Shown here piece after piece: positions 9,351 through 18,434 of a stretch of DNA of 59,191 nucleotides. The stretch is from the NCBI RefSeq assembly GCF_003058085.1, contig NZ_QBUD01000018.1:1-59191 (forward strand). Direction: 5' to 3'. A program made the position numbers and the translations under genes. This DNA is from Yoonia sediminilitoris. Its GTDB lineage: Bacteria; Pseudomonadota; Alphaproteobacteria; Rhodobacterales; Rhodobacteraceae. The notes below the pieces were generated by a model. That model was not told where the DNA came from, ran no database searches, and worked only from the letters and a program-made list of their open reading frames with translations. How positions within the stretch are numbered: the stretch's first letter is position 1; each line of letters opens with the position of its first letter.

Positions 9351-10145
9351 ATGGGGCAAGCCAAGCGGAAGATTTTGAGCAACAAGTTGTTCTTGGAGAG
9401 GCACAAATACTGCTGTTTGTGTGGAGGATCAGTCTATGCAACAACTATCGAGCATGCTCCACCAAAGGTGTTCTTCGTAAACAAGGAAGTTCCGTCGGCT
9501 ACGCATCGAGTGCCCGCATGTGAACGTTGCAACTCTGGTTCGAGCGGATCTGACCAGGTTGCTGCTCTCTCAGCCTTAATTCAATCAACGATCCATCAAG
9601 ATATTCCTGAAACCTATATGGAAAAGCTGGTGAAGGGCGTACAAAACAATGCCCCCTCAGCTTTTGCCGCGATTGCGGAGGGCAGTTCCACAGACGTACC
9701 GATTAAGGTTAACGGACGAGTGAACATGTATGCCCGTGTTGAAATTGACAATTCAATCTACACAGATTGGCTCAACCCTTGGGCTGCAAAACAGGCTTAT
9801 GCACTCCATTATCTTCACGCTGAAGGAAAAATACTGCCTGACACCGCCAAGGTGATGGTCCGATGGTTCACAAATGCCCAAGTCATCGATGAAGAGACGC
9901 CCGACGATTTGCTACGTTCACTGAGGAACTACGGAGAGTTACGACAAGGTAAGAAGACATCAGAGCTTCAATACAGCTACAAGTGGCAGCTGGAAGGAGA
10001 AGTGGGATGCTTCGTATTAATGCTGCACGACGCGTCTATGCTCTTGCTTGGTATCTTCCAAGATTCGGAGAAGGCCAAGGCATTCCCGCACTGGAATATT
10101 TTTTCAACGAACGCACGGCGGGGCATCCACCGGGTCGAGTCGTGA
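9351..10145 (+). CDS. HNH-type putative endonuclease
   Basis: 264 residues from ATG 9351 (preceded by CGGAGAT; an upstream in-frame TTG at 9333 overlaps the previous gene). The N-terminus has C21-x2-C24, E34-H35-A-P-P-K and C57-x2-C60-N61, the layout of zinc-bound HNH proteins of the 'EHxPPK' type. The rest (about 75-264) is an unrecognised helical/beta region. It may be a nuclease appended to the restriction operon or a toxin-like effector. The third catalytic His is not obvious, so activity is uncertain. It ends the plus-strand operon. Confidence 0.65.
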   Translation: MGQAKRKILSNKLFLERHKYCCLCGGSVYATTIEHAPPKVFFVNKEVPSATHRVPACERCNSGSSGSDQVAALSALIQSTIHQDIPETYMEKLVKGVQNNAPSAFAAIAEGSSTDVPIKVNGRVNMYARVEIDNSIYTDWLNPWAAKQAYALHYLHAEGKILPDTAKVMVRWFTNAQVIDEETPDDLLRSLRNYGELRQGKKTSELQYSYKWQLEGEVGCFVLMLHDASMLLLGIFQDSEKAKAFPHWNIFSTNARRGIHRVES

Positions 10146-10307
10146 AACGTAGAACAGGATATAGGTCCCGACACTAGCGGAGCTTGACTGCATTCATGCT
10201 GCGGTTTTGCCGAGACAGGCAGCAGAAGGAGGGTGGATAATTGGGGGGGTATTATAAAGCAATCGTATCACTTTTTTGTTGATTATCAATGCGTTGCTTA
10301 ATTTAAA

Positions 10308-10354
10308 TGGTGCCCGGGGGCGGAATCGAACCACCGACACGAGGATTTTCAATC
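10308..10354 (-). other. 3' portion of tRNA-Phe (GAA), probable att site
   Basis: Read on the minus strand, 47 nt match the 3' part of a standard bacterial tRNA-Phe: anticodon loop with GAA, variable loop, T-arm GGTTCGATTCC, acceptor strand CCCCGGGCA and an encoded CCA. The match stops at the 3' side of the anticodon loop; no D-arm or 5' acceptor strand follows. A 3' tRNA fragment of this size is the usual footprint left by a tyrosine-integrase element at its distal attachment site. Assignment rests on recall of the tRNA consensus, not on a search. Confidence 0.75.
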
Positions 10355-10462
10355 GAGCTCTGCCTCCTACTTTAATTGTGGGTAGCAAGGCCACAACCGA
10401 TATTCAAAGAGCCTAAAACGAGCCTAGGAGAACAACTATCGTCGGCTAAGTATCTGATTTAA

Positions 10463-10482
10463 TGGTGCCCCCACACGGACTC
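10463..10482 (-). other. second tRNA-3'-end-like fragment
   Basis: Minus strand GAGTCCGTGTGGGGGCACCA resembles the T-arm/acceptor end of a tRNA including CCA. Unlike the tRNA-Phe piece, the sequence further upstream is degenerate. It may be an older attachment core lying about 110 bp from the first. Confidence 0.4.
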
Positions 10483-10689
10483 ACAATCTATTTTTAGTCG
10501 ATTGTATTTAAACGTAAAAGATTTTCGGATATCTATCCGTACCCCCGATCGTACCCCCAAAATCAATTTCCAAGGGGGTATTTTGGCGTTCAAGGGGCAT
10601 AGATGTGTGTCTGGATTGTCCGTCGTCATATAAAATGGGACATAAGAGGGGCTTGAGCATTGGAGGCTCTGGCTCGTTTGTGTGATTGA

Positions 10690-11670
10690 TTATGCGGCTT
10701 GTTTTTGATGTTGCAAGCGGCGTTCGCGGATCGTCAGCTTCTTAATCTTCTCCCTTTCTCTCAGAATAGCTTTGTCGCGACCGAAGTAGACGTCGGCCGG
10801 TGTGACGTTGTTCAGGCTCTCGTGGTAACGTTGATTGTTGTAATACTCGACGAATGCGCCGATCTGGCGTTCGAGATCACCCGGTAAGTAGTAGTTCTCG
10901 AGCAGAACCCTGTTCTTCATGGTCTGGTGCCAGCGTTCGATCTTGCCTTGGGTCTGTGGGTGGAATGGCGCGCCACGGACGTGCTTCATGCTTTGCCCTT
11001 CCAGCCATTCAGCTAAATCACCCGAGATGTAGCATGAGCCGTTATCGCTGAGCAGACGCGGCTTGTGGCGCACGACGGCTTGGTCGCAACCCGATACCGC
11101 CAGTGCCAGTTCGATCGTGTCTGTCACATCCTTGGCCCGCATGTTTGTGCAGAGTTTCCAAGCGATGATGTAGCGGCTGTAATCATCCAGAATAGTGCTG
11201 AGATAATACCAGCCCCAGCCGATGATCTTGAAGTAGGTGAAGTCGGTCTGCCACATCTCGTTGATGGCCGTGGTCTTGTCCGCAAACTCTTCGGCCGCCT
11301 TGATCACCACATAGTCTGGTGCCGTGATCAGATCAGCGGCTTTGAGAATGCGATAAGCTGATGATTCAGAGACAAAATACCGCTTCTCATCCGTGTATTT
11401 GACGGCCAGTTCCCGCGTGGTCAGCGCTTCATGTTCCAGCGCAAACTCAATCAAGTCGTCACGACGGGCATCCGGGATGCGGTTCCAGACCGATCCTGGG
11501 TGTGGGGATCTATCAGCCAGCCCATCCAGGCCACCATCGACATAAAGATCATACCATCGATAAAAGGTCGTGCGCGGGATGCCCAGCATGTCGAGGGTCT
11601 GCTTAACCGGCAGGTGCGATCCCTCCACGGTGCGGATGATCTCCAGTTTCTCGGACGCAGGGTATCTCAT
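10690..11670 (-). CDS. IS3-family transposase OrfB (DDE integrase)
   Basis: 326 residues. An N-terminal helix-turn-helix (TFYRWYDLYVDGGLDGLADRS) is followed by a DDE integrase core: D in QTDFTYF, D in LLSDNGSCY and E in QGKIERWHQ, with YNNQRYHESL downstream as in IS3 relatives. It catalyses excision and insertion of the element and may be made alone or as an OrfAB fusion. The start codon overlaps the orfA stop (ATGA), so reinitiation is also possible. Apparently intact. Confidence 0.92.
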   Translation of the reverse strand: MRYPASEKLEIIRTVEGSHLPVKQTLDMLGIPRTTFYRWYDLYVDGGLDGLADRSPHPGSVWNRIPDARRDDLIEFALEHEALTTRELAVKYTDEKRYFVSESSAYRILKAADLITAPDYVVIKAAEEFADKTTAINEMWQTDFTYFKIIGWGWYYLSTILDDYSRYIIAWKLCTNMRAKDVTDTIELALAVSGCDQAVVRHKPRLLSDNGSCYISGDLAEWLEGQSMKHVRGAPFHPQTQGKIERWHQTMKNRVLLENYYLPGDLERQIGAFVEYYNNQRYHESLNNVTPADVYFGRDKAILREREKIKKLTIRERRLQHQKQAA

Positions 11671-12041
11671 TCCTCGAACTCCCCAGCACCTGTCATGCTT
11701 TTTTTGAGCAGACGGTTTTCAAGGGTCAGATCAGCGACGCACTCTTTCAGGGCCAAGGACTCAGAACGCAAATCCTTTACCTCAGGCGATGTGGCCTGCC
11801 GCGCCGTGTCGCCAGATAACCGGCGCTTGCCAGCTTCAAGAAATTCCTTCGACCAGCTATAATAAAGGCTTTCAGCAATACCCTCCCGGCGACACAGCAC
11901 CGAGATGCTCTCCTCGCCACGCAGGCCTGCCAATACAATGCGGATCTTCTCTTCAGCTGAATAGGTTTGCCGCGTCTTGCGGCGGATGTTCTTCACCACC
12001 TTCTCGGCGGCGGCTTTCGATGTTTGTGGCTTCTTCGTCAT
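11667..12041 (-). CDS. IS3-family transposase OrfA
   Basis: 124 residues. A helix-turn-helix region (YSAEEKIRIVLAGLRGEESISVLCRREGI) precedes a leucine-zipper-like coiled coil with LRSESLALKE and LTLENRLLKK, the standard layout of IS3 OrfA. It binds the IS ends and pairs with OrfB. A GAGATCGAGATG start context lies close to the 12126 terminus. Confidence 0.9.
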   Translation of the reverse strand: MTKKPQTSKAAAEKVVKNIRRKTRQTYSAEEKIRIVLAGLRGEESISVLCRREGIAESLYYSWSKEFLEAGKRRLSGDTARQATSPEVKDLRSESLALKECVADLTLENRLLKKSMTGAGEFEE

Positions 12042-12255
12042 CTCGATCTCCTAATCGATAAGATGAACCAGAAATCCTCCCTTATTCAAATCCTCAGATA
12101 TGTCCCACACGTGCTGACGTCAGACAATAGCAGGTATTGGTCGCTTCTTGTGTCAACGCATGACTTTATTTGACTTCATTGTGACGGCCTCGATTATCTA
12201 GCGCTCGTTCACTGCAGACGACCCACAAGTTCAATAAGATGCCAATGCGACAAAG

Positions 12256-12309
12256 ATGAACCATGAACCATGAACCATGAACCATGAACCATGAACCATG
12301 AACCATGAA
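12256..12309. repeat. 7-bp tandem repeat ATGAACC x7
   Basis: Seven perfect copies of ATGAACC plus a partial eighth. The unit coincides with the last bases of the CRISPR repeat (GATGAACCG), probably by chance. It could be a slippage-prone microsatellite. Confidence 0.9.
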
Positions 12310-12869
12310 TTTCCTTGAAAGTCTTATCAAGCATTTTTCGTGGAAATGCTGCTAGTCGGAGTATCGTTTTACACGTGGCCCTATCTGTACCACCTGCCCG
12401 ACTGCAGGCATCAACACCCTGTTTTTATTAAATTTACGCCCGGCAGAAACAACACAAACCGGCAACAACCCATGCATCAGTCTTGCGACAGATTTTAAGT
12501 GCGCCTTCGGAAAGCATGGCTTCATTTGTCATCATTCTTGACGGTCGTTGTGCTTGCCAGGACTTAACATTAGTTAACATTTCCAACAGGCGCCATGGCC
12601 ACCCTCGGGTATTGTTTTGATCGCCGACACTAAGCTTTTACGCCGCCCTAAAACTGCCATTGGATCGTCTAAGGTCATAAATGCGCACGAGGTTGCAAAC
12701 TGTTCGAAATCTTGCGACCACCTCTAAAAATGCTTTCATTCGCTTTCATTTTGACCGTCTACGATGTTCGAAGCAGCTTTGTCATACCGATGTATTTTAT
12801 CTGACCAGTGACCCCAATACTGTTCTTACTTGTTCTACTTATTGAGCGACTTTATGACGTCAGGAACTT

Positions 12870-12939
12870 GCGACAGTCGCGACATCTGCGACACGAATAA
12901 TCAGGACTGGGCTCTTGTAGCGGATGTCGCGGTTGTCGC
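12870..12939. repeat. 9-bp-phased GCGACA / TGTCGC repeats
   Basis: GCGACA at 12870, 12879 and 12888, then the complement TGTCGC at 12925 and 12934. Each group is spaced exactly 9 bp, giving an inverted layout around about 12907. This may be an iteron-like binding array or three-codon coding periodicity of a lost gene. Confidence 0.6.
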
Positions 12940-13070
12940 AGCGATGGCCATCACGCTCGTCAAGGATGGCCACATTTCTTTTGCCATTGTGGTTTCATGC
13001 AACACGTACCTGCTTCCCAAAGACTTAACGAACACGCTGATGACAACTAGCAATGATCGCAAAGATGACC
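12919..13070. repeat. dispersed repeat, copy A
   Basis: Roughly 150 bp from AGCGGATG to GATGACCC, about 92% identical by eye to 24185-24345 (copy B). In copy B the segment is the 3' flank and last codons of the minus-strand gene ending at 24313; here that gene is absent. Confidence 0.85.
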
Positions 13071-13310
13071 CTCCCGGTGTGGCCTTTACATATCGCACAA
13101 GGACACAAACAAACCGACATCAACGAACTGCTGCCTTGGAATCACGCCAAACACGTGTGACCAGCGCACCGCTTACATTTAGAATTGGGGGATTACCGGC
13201 GCATTCTAAAATGGGTTGCGAAATTCCCCCTATCTTACTGGAAAACAACGAAAATGAAGAATGCTACATGCGAAGTTGAATCTATGAAAGCGTGCAAGCG
13301 GCAACGATCT

Positions 13311-14396
13311 CTAAACAGAATTATCTCGGGAGCGGAGTTCTGGGACCAAAGAATTTAGAAGGATTGTTAGCCTGTTGCTCGCTTCCCTGTCGTCTAGAGG
13401 ACTAGGGCACAGAATTGTGCAATCACGGGCCTGCACTATAGTTTCTAAGTCGCTCCACTGACTGGTGGGAGGGGGAAAGACTACGAATGCGCCCATAGGA
13501 TGACACCTTACTATCTTATCGTCGGCCACCCACCCTATCGTTCTCCGATATCGTTCAACTATTTGAGGCTTGGTCTTTATTTGGTTAATATTTTTTTTAT
13601 GATGTTCGGCCGTTGCCAAAGCTGCATCTCCAACCAAAAGTGTACTGTCAGTGCTACTCACTATTCGAATTAGGTAATCTGGCGAACACTTCTCTTCCAA
13701 GCCAAGGAATGGTCGATCGCGATCTACATCTTGATTGCTAGCAGCCCACTCGAACGCTGGAATGCCACGCTCATGAACCGGTGGCATTTGCGTATAGTCA
13801 ACAAGAGCGGGTTCAGGTTCGAAATCGAGTTTGATTGTTACTCCGTCCCTTTCGAAATGCCATGAACATCGCCTCTCGGACTTTATCGTTTCAACAAAGC
13901 ATGTGCCCGTAAAATCAAGGTTTCTTAGTTGTTTAGCTATCCAAACTATCCCCCACAGTTCCCACAGGTGGTTAAGCATGACCGGCGGATATGTAGACCT
14001 AGTTGATAAGCTCTCTGAAATAGCTTCAACTGGACTTGGCGCAAAAGCACGAAGTAGCAAACGAAGGCGGTGGTCACGTTGGAAAATGGGATTTAGGTCG
14101 ATCGGAGCGCCTATTTCTAGGTTGTTTACGTACGGAGGCAGTCGGTAGCGCAATTCCGCAGTGCGTCTTAGCAAAATATCTAGTTGAGTTATGGCTGAAA
14201 CGATTTTCTCTTTTCGACCCTCGGGATTGTTAAGGGAAAGTTGGGCCCTTTTTAATCCAGTTTCTGCCTCAAGAATGGCCGCCAATTGCGCCCGCAGGGC
14301 GTTGATTGATTGGGTGCGCTGACTGCACAGCCAAAGCCAGTCAGTCCTGATAACAATCGACTGACAATTTTCTTGAAGGCGACTGGCTAAATTGGT
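13311..14396 (-). pseudogene. 5'-truncated DUF2357/McrC-like protein
   Basis: The conventional frame runs from TTG 14285 (324 residues), but the same frame stays open and protein-like up to 14396 without any ATG or GTG, ending only 31 bp from cas3. The gene therefore looks beheaded at the cas junction. Conserved-looking parts are YRLPPYVNNLEIG and LNHLWELWGIVWIAKQL, as in DUF2357 proteins of McrBC-like systems. A PD-(D/E)XK-like stretch follows with PDYLIRI and then LLVGDAAL, where a D-A-K would be expected, so the catalytic Lys may be lost. It could be the orphan nuclease subunit of a lost McrBC-type system. The family call is moderate. Confidence 0.55.
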
Positions 14397-14426
14397 CTAC
14401 TACCCTTATTTGGCGAAAGATTTTTT

Positions 14427-16880
14427 ATGATTGAATATGATTTGATCGCTCGTTGGCCTGGCAAGAGTGCCGGGGAAAACGGCGTGGAACACCCGGCGAT
14501 TTACCACATGCTCGACGTTGCCTCGGTAGCTGAAGCTATTTTAGAGCAGACGGCGTTTTCGTCAGAACATAAGCAGGCCTTGGTCATTCTTGCGGCGTTG
14601 CACGATATCGGAAAACTGCACAGCCGTTTTCGCTGTATGCTGCGTGGCTCATCCACGCCTTCTGTTTCGCATTGGCGGTTAAGCGAGGTCTATCTGTTTG
14701 AAAACATAGAGCTGCTCGCGAAAATCCTCAATCCTGATTCCCCTTCTCGATTAGATCCTCTTATTGATGCAACGGCAGGCCATCACGGAAGACCATCAGA
14801 CTGGTCGGCGCAGGAAAAGCGTAGAGCCAAACGCAACATCCCGGACGACGTCCAGTTGATGATCAAGGCCATAGCAGAGCTTTGGCCAGGAGCATCCCTT
14901 GCCGGAATCGATGAGCAACGATCCTATGAACTGAGCTGGTGGTTCTCGGGGTTGGTGACAACGGCTGATTGGATCGGTTCGAATGCGAATTGGTTTGAAG
15001 CCGCAGAACCAGTGTATTCGTTGGGGGGCTATCTTAACGTAGCCAGAGTAAAAGCTGCCGCGGCCATCAAGGGCGTCGGAATCGAGTCAAATCCTGCCAG
15101 CAGATTGTGTGTTTTCGACTGGCCCGAACTGCGTCCGATGCAAGAAGCCAGCCGCTCCGTCGCTTTAGCCAATGGCCCTATGCTCGCGATCATCGAAGAC
15201 GAAACTGGGTCGGGCAAAACCGAAGCGGCTTTGATGCTGGCTCAGCGGATGCTGACGGCGAGGAAGGGGCAGGGGCTCTTCTTTGCTTTGCCGACGATGG
15301 CAACGGCAGATGCGATGTTTTCGCGCGTCAGCAAACTCGTCGGTAAGATGTTCGTGCACAAGCCCACAGTGACGCTTGCGCATGGCCGCGCAGGTCTGTC
15401 CGAAGACTACCGCGATATTCAGGAGGGACAGCCAAATGCGCCGGAAGACATCGGTTGTACCGAATGGCTTGGGGATAGTCGGCGCAGGGCGCTCTTGGCA
15501 ACTGTCGGGGTCGGCACGATTGATCAGGCGCTCTTGTCAACTCTGCCGGTTAAATTTCAGACCCTTCGCCATTTTGGGCTCGCGTCGAAAATTCTGATCG
15601 TTGATGAAGTGCATGAACTCGGGGAGCCATATATCGCCGAAACTCTGACGGCGCTGCTGAAGCTTCATCGCGTGGCTGGTGGGTCCGCGATCTTGCTGAC
15701 GGCAACATTGCCAATCGAACTTAGAAGCAAACTACTTGCGACCTACGGGGGTGCCGATGATAAGGATCAGGCCTATCCTGCGTTGACCATCGGCGGTGGT
15801 GCTGCAGTGCGCGATATGCCGCAGAACACAGGGCCGAAAGGTCCGGTCTCGGTCGAGCGGCTGGCAAGCGCCGAGCATGCTGTTTTGCTAATCAAGGAAA
15901 AGGCCGCGACGGGTGCCGCTTGTGTCTGGGTCAGGAACGCCGTTGATGATGCAATTGCGGCATTTGAAGCATTGCGGGCCGAAGGAGTTGAGGCCGAACT
16001 TCTGCACGCGCGGTATACGCTTGGGGATCGCAAGCGGATCGAACGGTTGATGAGGGACCGCTTCGGTAAAAACGGAAAGGGAAGGGAAGGGTGCGTTTTA
16101 GTCGGCACTCAGGTGCTTGAGTCCTCGCTTGACCTCGATTTTGACGTGATGGTCTCGGACCTTGCCCCAATGGCGGGGCTGGTCCAGAGGGTCGGTCGAT
16201 TGTGGCGTCATATGGATATTCGGCCTGCAGACAATAGGCCTGTAACGGCGCCGGTGCTCTATGTGGTCTCGCCCGATCCTTTAGCGGTCGAGCATGGACG
16301 CTGGCTGATGGACGTGCTCGACAGCGGTGCCTATACTTATTCGGCCGACCTTATGTGGCGCACGGCCTATCACCTCTTTCGCCAAGCCGAGATCGTTGCA
16401 CCGTCGGGCATCCGGCCCCTGATCGAGAGCGCGTATTCCGGGAATCCCGAGACGCCGGAGGTTTTGGATAAGTTCGAACGAGATAGGAAGGGCAAGGAGT
16501 TTTCGCACCAGTCACTTGCGAGCATGAACATCGTTAGGATCGAGGATGGTTATGGGCTTGGCGGGCAAGCCCACGACGATGCCAGCTATCCGACGCGTCT
16601 GGGTCCCGAGCAACGGACCCTTGTCCTTGCCAGAGAACGAGACGGACGTTTGGTGCCTTATATCGACGGACCGGACGGCTGGGCCATGTCGGAAGTCAGC
16701 GCGGCGAAACACCGATTGGAAAAGCTGGAATTGCCGGATCAAAGTAGTCCAAGAATTACGGCAATAACAGATATATGGAAAGAATGGATGCGCGGGAAAT
16801 ATACTCTTTGTCCGGTGGCGGAGGACGGAAGTATCTGCGAGGAGCTCTCTTATCAAAGCGATAAGGGGCTGATTTTCTGA
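14427..16880 (+). CDS. cas3: CRISPR-associated helicase/nuclease Cas3
   Basis: 817 residues. An N-terminal HD nuclease (H59-D60 in AALHDIGK) is followed by an SF2 helicase with Walker A ETGSGKT at 259-265, DEVH at 393-396, LLTATLP and the motif VI stretch QRVGRLWRH. Cas3 is recruited by Cascade at R-loops and degrades the non-target strand processively. The start ATG follows a poor ribosome binding site. Cas3 is 84 bp upstream of cas8e in the same direction, so it is cotranscribed or has a second promoter in the AT-rich gap. Full length, motifs intact. Confidence 0.96.
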   Translation: MIEYDLIARWPGKSAGENGVEHPAIYHMLDVASVAEAILEQTAFSSEHKQALVILAALHDIGKLHSRFRCMLRGSSTPSVSHWRLSEVYLFENIELLAKILNPDSPSRLDPLIDATAGHHGRPSDWSAQEKRRAKRNIPDDVQLMIKAIAELWPGASLAGIDEQRSYELSWWFSGLVTTADWIGSNANWFEAAEPVYSLGGYLNVARVKAAAAIKGVGIESNPASRLCVFDWPELRPMQEASRSVALANGPMLAIIEDETGSGKTEAALMLAQRMLTARKGQGLFFALPTMATADAMFSRVSKLVGKMFVHKPTVTLAHGRAGLSEDYRDIQEGQPNAPEDIGCTEWLGDSRRRALLATVGVGTIDQALLSTLPVKFQTLRHFGLASKILIVDEVHELGEPYIAETLTALLKLHRVAGGSAILLTATLPIELRSKLLATYGGADDKDQAYPALTIGGGAAVRDMPQNTGPKGPVSVERLASAEHAVLLIKEKAATGAACVWVRNAVDDAIAAFEALRAEGVEAELLHARYTLGDRKRIERLMRDRFGKNGKGREGCVLVGTQVLESSLDLDFDVMVSDLAPMAGLVQRVGRLWRHMDIRPADNRPVTAPVLYVVSPDPLAVEHGRWLMDVLDSGAYTYSADLMWRTAYHLFRQAEIVAPSGIRPLIESAYSGNPETPEVLDKFERDRKGKEFSHQSLASMNIVRIEDGYGLGGQAHDDASYPTRLGPEQRTLVLARERDGRLVPYIDGPDGWAMSEVSAAKHRLEKLELPDQSSPRITAITDIWKEWMRGKYTLCPVAEDGSICEELSYQSDKGLIF

Positions 16881-16964
16881 TTCAACATTAAATGAGAGTT
16901 GATAACGAGGGAAATTACTTTAAGGTAGTGAAGATAAAAATATTTACTATTCTCGGAATATTCT

Positions 16965-18434
16965 TTGCCCTTGAATTTAATTACTGAACAATGGATTCCG
17001 GTTGTTGATAAATTTGGTAGCCGCCGGATCATCGCGCCTTGGGAAATGGCAGATATGTCTCTGCAGCGACCGGATTGGCCGCGCGGTGATCTCAACATTG
17101 CTTGTCTTGAATTGCTCGTCGGGTTGGTTTTCATGGCCGATCCACCGGCGAGCCGTGATGATTGGGTTGCGCGGGTGCAACCTGATCCTGAACGGTTGAA
17201 AGGGAAGTTGGCTCCTTATGCACCAGCGTTCAACCTTACCGGCGAGGGACCGCTCTTTTTGCAGGATTTGGAGCCGTTGGACGGGTCGCCGAACCCTGTG
17301 GATATGCTGTTCATCGACAGTGCGGGTGCCAATACGGCCAAAAAAAATGCTGACCTGATGGTGCATCGAGATCGCTATAGGGGGCTTGACCTGCCGCTGG
17401 CCGCGATGGCGCTTCATACCTTTCAGGCCCATGCGCCTTCGGGTGGGGCAGGCAACCGGACCTCGATGCGGGGTGGCGGGCCGATGGTGACGTTGGTTGA
17501 TCCGGGGCAGGGTCTCTGGTCGATTATCTGGGCGAACGTGCCGAACGGAATGCCGGCGGCGTTGTCCGAATTGCCTTGGATGAACCCGACACGGGTGTCT
17601 GACAACAATCAGGTGGTCCTGCCGCCTCAGGGCCAGCGTTTTTCGGTCGAGGCCTTCTTCGGGGTACCGCGCCGTCTGCATCTGGTGGTCGAGGGGGATG
17701 TGATAACGGGCGTGGTCCAGAAACCTTATGGCACCAATTATGGCATCTGGATGCACCCGCTCAGCCCTTATTACCGAATCAAGGCAGGGGAGGAACCTCT
17801 GCCCGTGCACCCCAAGGCGGGATCCTTCGGCTATCGTAACTGGCTTGGTATCCTCGCACAGTCCAGGGATGCCGAGTTGGCCGAGCGGGCGCATTGCGTG
17901 AACCTATGGGAACAGCGTTCCCGAAAGGAAGCCAGCGTGATCTTGGCCGGATGGTCGATGGACAACATGAAACCGCGGGATTTTGTCCATTCGGTCCAGC
18001 CGCTCATTGATCTGCCCGAGGATGAAACGATTTGTCTTATTGGGCTGGTGACAGCGGCTGACAATGCCGCCATCGCCCTGCGCGGCTCGCTTGTCCCTGT
18101 TCTGGCAAAAGGCGAAGGACTCGAGGCCGAGCGCGAGGCGTTCTATGCTGCGACCGAACCGGCGTTCGTGGGCTGCCTTGCGGCATTGAAAATGGGCGAG
18201 TCGATTGAAGAGGTCTATGCCTGCTGGCTCAAGGTTCTGCGGTCCGAGGTGCTCAGCCGTTTCGATGCCCTTTCACTTTCTGCGATTGATCAGCGGGATA
18301 CCTCAGACATCGAAAAGATTGTGAATGCGCGCAGGGCCTTGACGGGAACCTTTGCCGGCTACGGCAAGTTTGGGCGGTTGCTTTTTGAGGCCCTTGAAAA
18401 GGAGCCGCCCAAGGCAAAAGGAAAAGCAGCATGA
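16965..18434 (+). CDS. casA: type I-E Cascade large subunit Cas8e (Cse1)
   Basis: 489 residues, the PAM-reading large subunit of Cascade that recruits Cas3. It begins LNLITEQWIPV, matching the 'NLL..WIPV' opening of Cse1 proteins. No ATG is available: TTG 16965 and TTG 16971 are the candidates, and 16971 would give the canonical N-terminus. The ribosome binding site is weak, suggesting modest translation of this single-copy subunit. The stop overlaps cse2 (ATGA). Confidence 0.93.
   Translation: MPLNLITEQWIPVVDKFGSRRIIAPWEMADMSLQRPDWPRGDLNIACLELLVGLVFMADPPASRDDWVARVQPDPERLKGKLAPYAPAFNLTGEGPLFLQDLEPLDGSPNPVDMLFIDSAGANTAKKNADLMVHRDRYRGLDLPLAAMALHTFQAHAPSGGAGNRTSMRGGGPMVTLVDPGQGLWSIIWANVPNGMPAALSELPWMNPTRVSDNNQVVLPPQGQRFSVEAFFGVPRRLHLVVEGDVITGVVQKPYGTNYGIWMHPLSPYYRIKAGEEPLPVHPKAGSFGYRNWLGILAQSRDAELAERAHCVNLWEQRSRKEASVILAGWSMDNMKPRDFVHSVQPLIDLPEDETICLIGLVTAADNAAIALRGSLVPVLAKGEGLEAEREAFYAATEPAFVGCLAALKMGESIEEVYACWLKVLRSEVLSRFDALSLSAIDQRDTSDIEKIVNARRALTGTFAGYGKFGRLLFEALEKEPPKAKGKAA

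Larger units (their letters stand above)
10146..10607. other. gene-free attachment-site region
   Basis: No convincing gene. The stretch is AT-rich and contains the tRNA-Phe 3' fragment (10308-10354), a second tRNA-3'-end-like piece (10463-10482) and repeated TACCCCC motifs near 10539-10577 with an inverted CAAAAT...ATTTTG pair. This is the kind of scar expected at integrase attachment sites. No integrase gene is present in the window. Confidence 0.6.
10608..12126 (-). mobile_element. IS3-family insertion sequence
   Basis: About 1.52 kb. The ends are imperfect inverted repeats starting TGTCTG: TGTCTGGATTGTCC at 10608 and, on the other strand, TGTCTGACGTCAGC from 12126; both have GGGACATA further in. 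It encodes overlapping orfA and orfB on the minus strand. No target-site duplication is obvious in the immediate flanks (AGATGTG left, ATAGCAG right), so the flanks may have been rearranged after insertion. Both ORFs look intact. Confidence 0.85.
12127..13310. other. gene-poor repeat-containing region
   Basis: About 1.2 kb without a convincing gene. It holds a 7-bp tandem repeat (12256-12309), 9-bp-phased GCGACA motifs (12870-12939) and a segment shared with the end of the CRISPR array (12919-13070). A 149-codon frame at 12830-13279 crosses these repeats and has no recognisable domain. The phrase CTTGCGAC recurs near 12482, 12713 and 12866. The region looks like decayed or regulatory mobile-element DNA. 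Confidence 0.5.

Noticed and set aside
10308..10354. Functional tRNA-Phe gene
   Set aside because: Only the 3' part is present; no D-arm or 5' acceptor strand can be formed from the adjoining sequence.
12830..13279. 149-codon plus-strand ORF in the gene-poor region
   Set aside because: Crosses the GCGACA repeats and the dispersed repeat, is not preserved in the second copy at 24.2 kb, and shows no domain.
16977..17894. 305-codon minus-strand ORF antisense to cas8e
   Set aside because: Shadow of the conserved cas gene; rich in Arg, His and Pro as expected for antisense frames.
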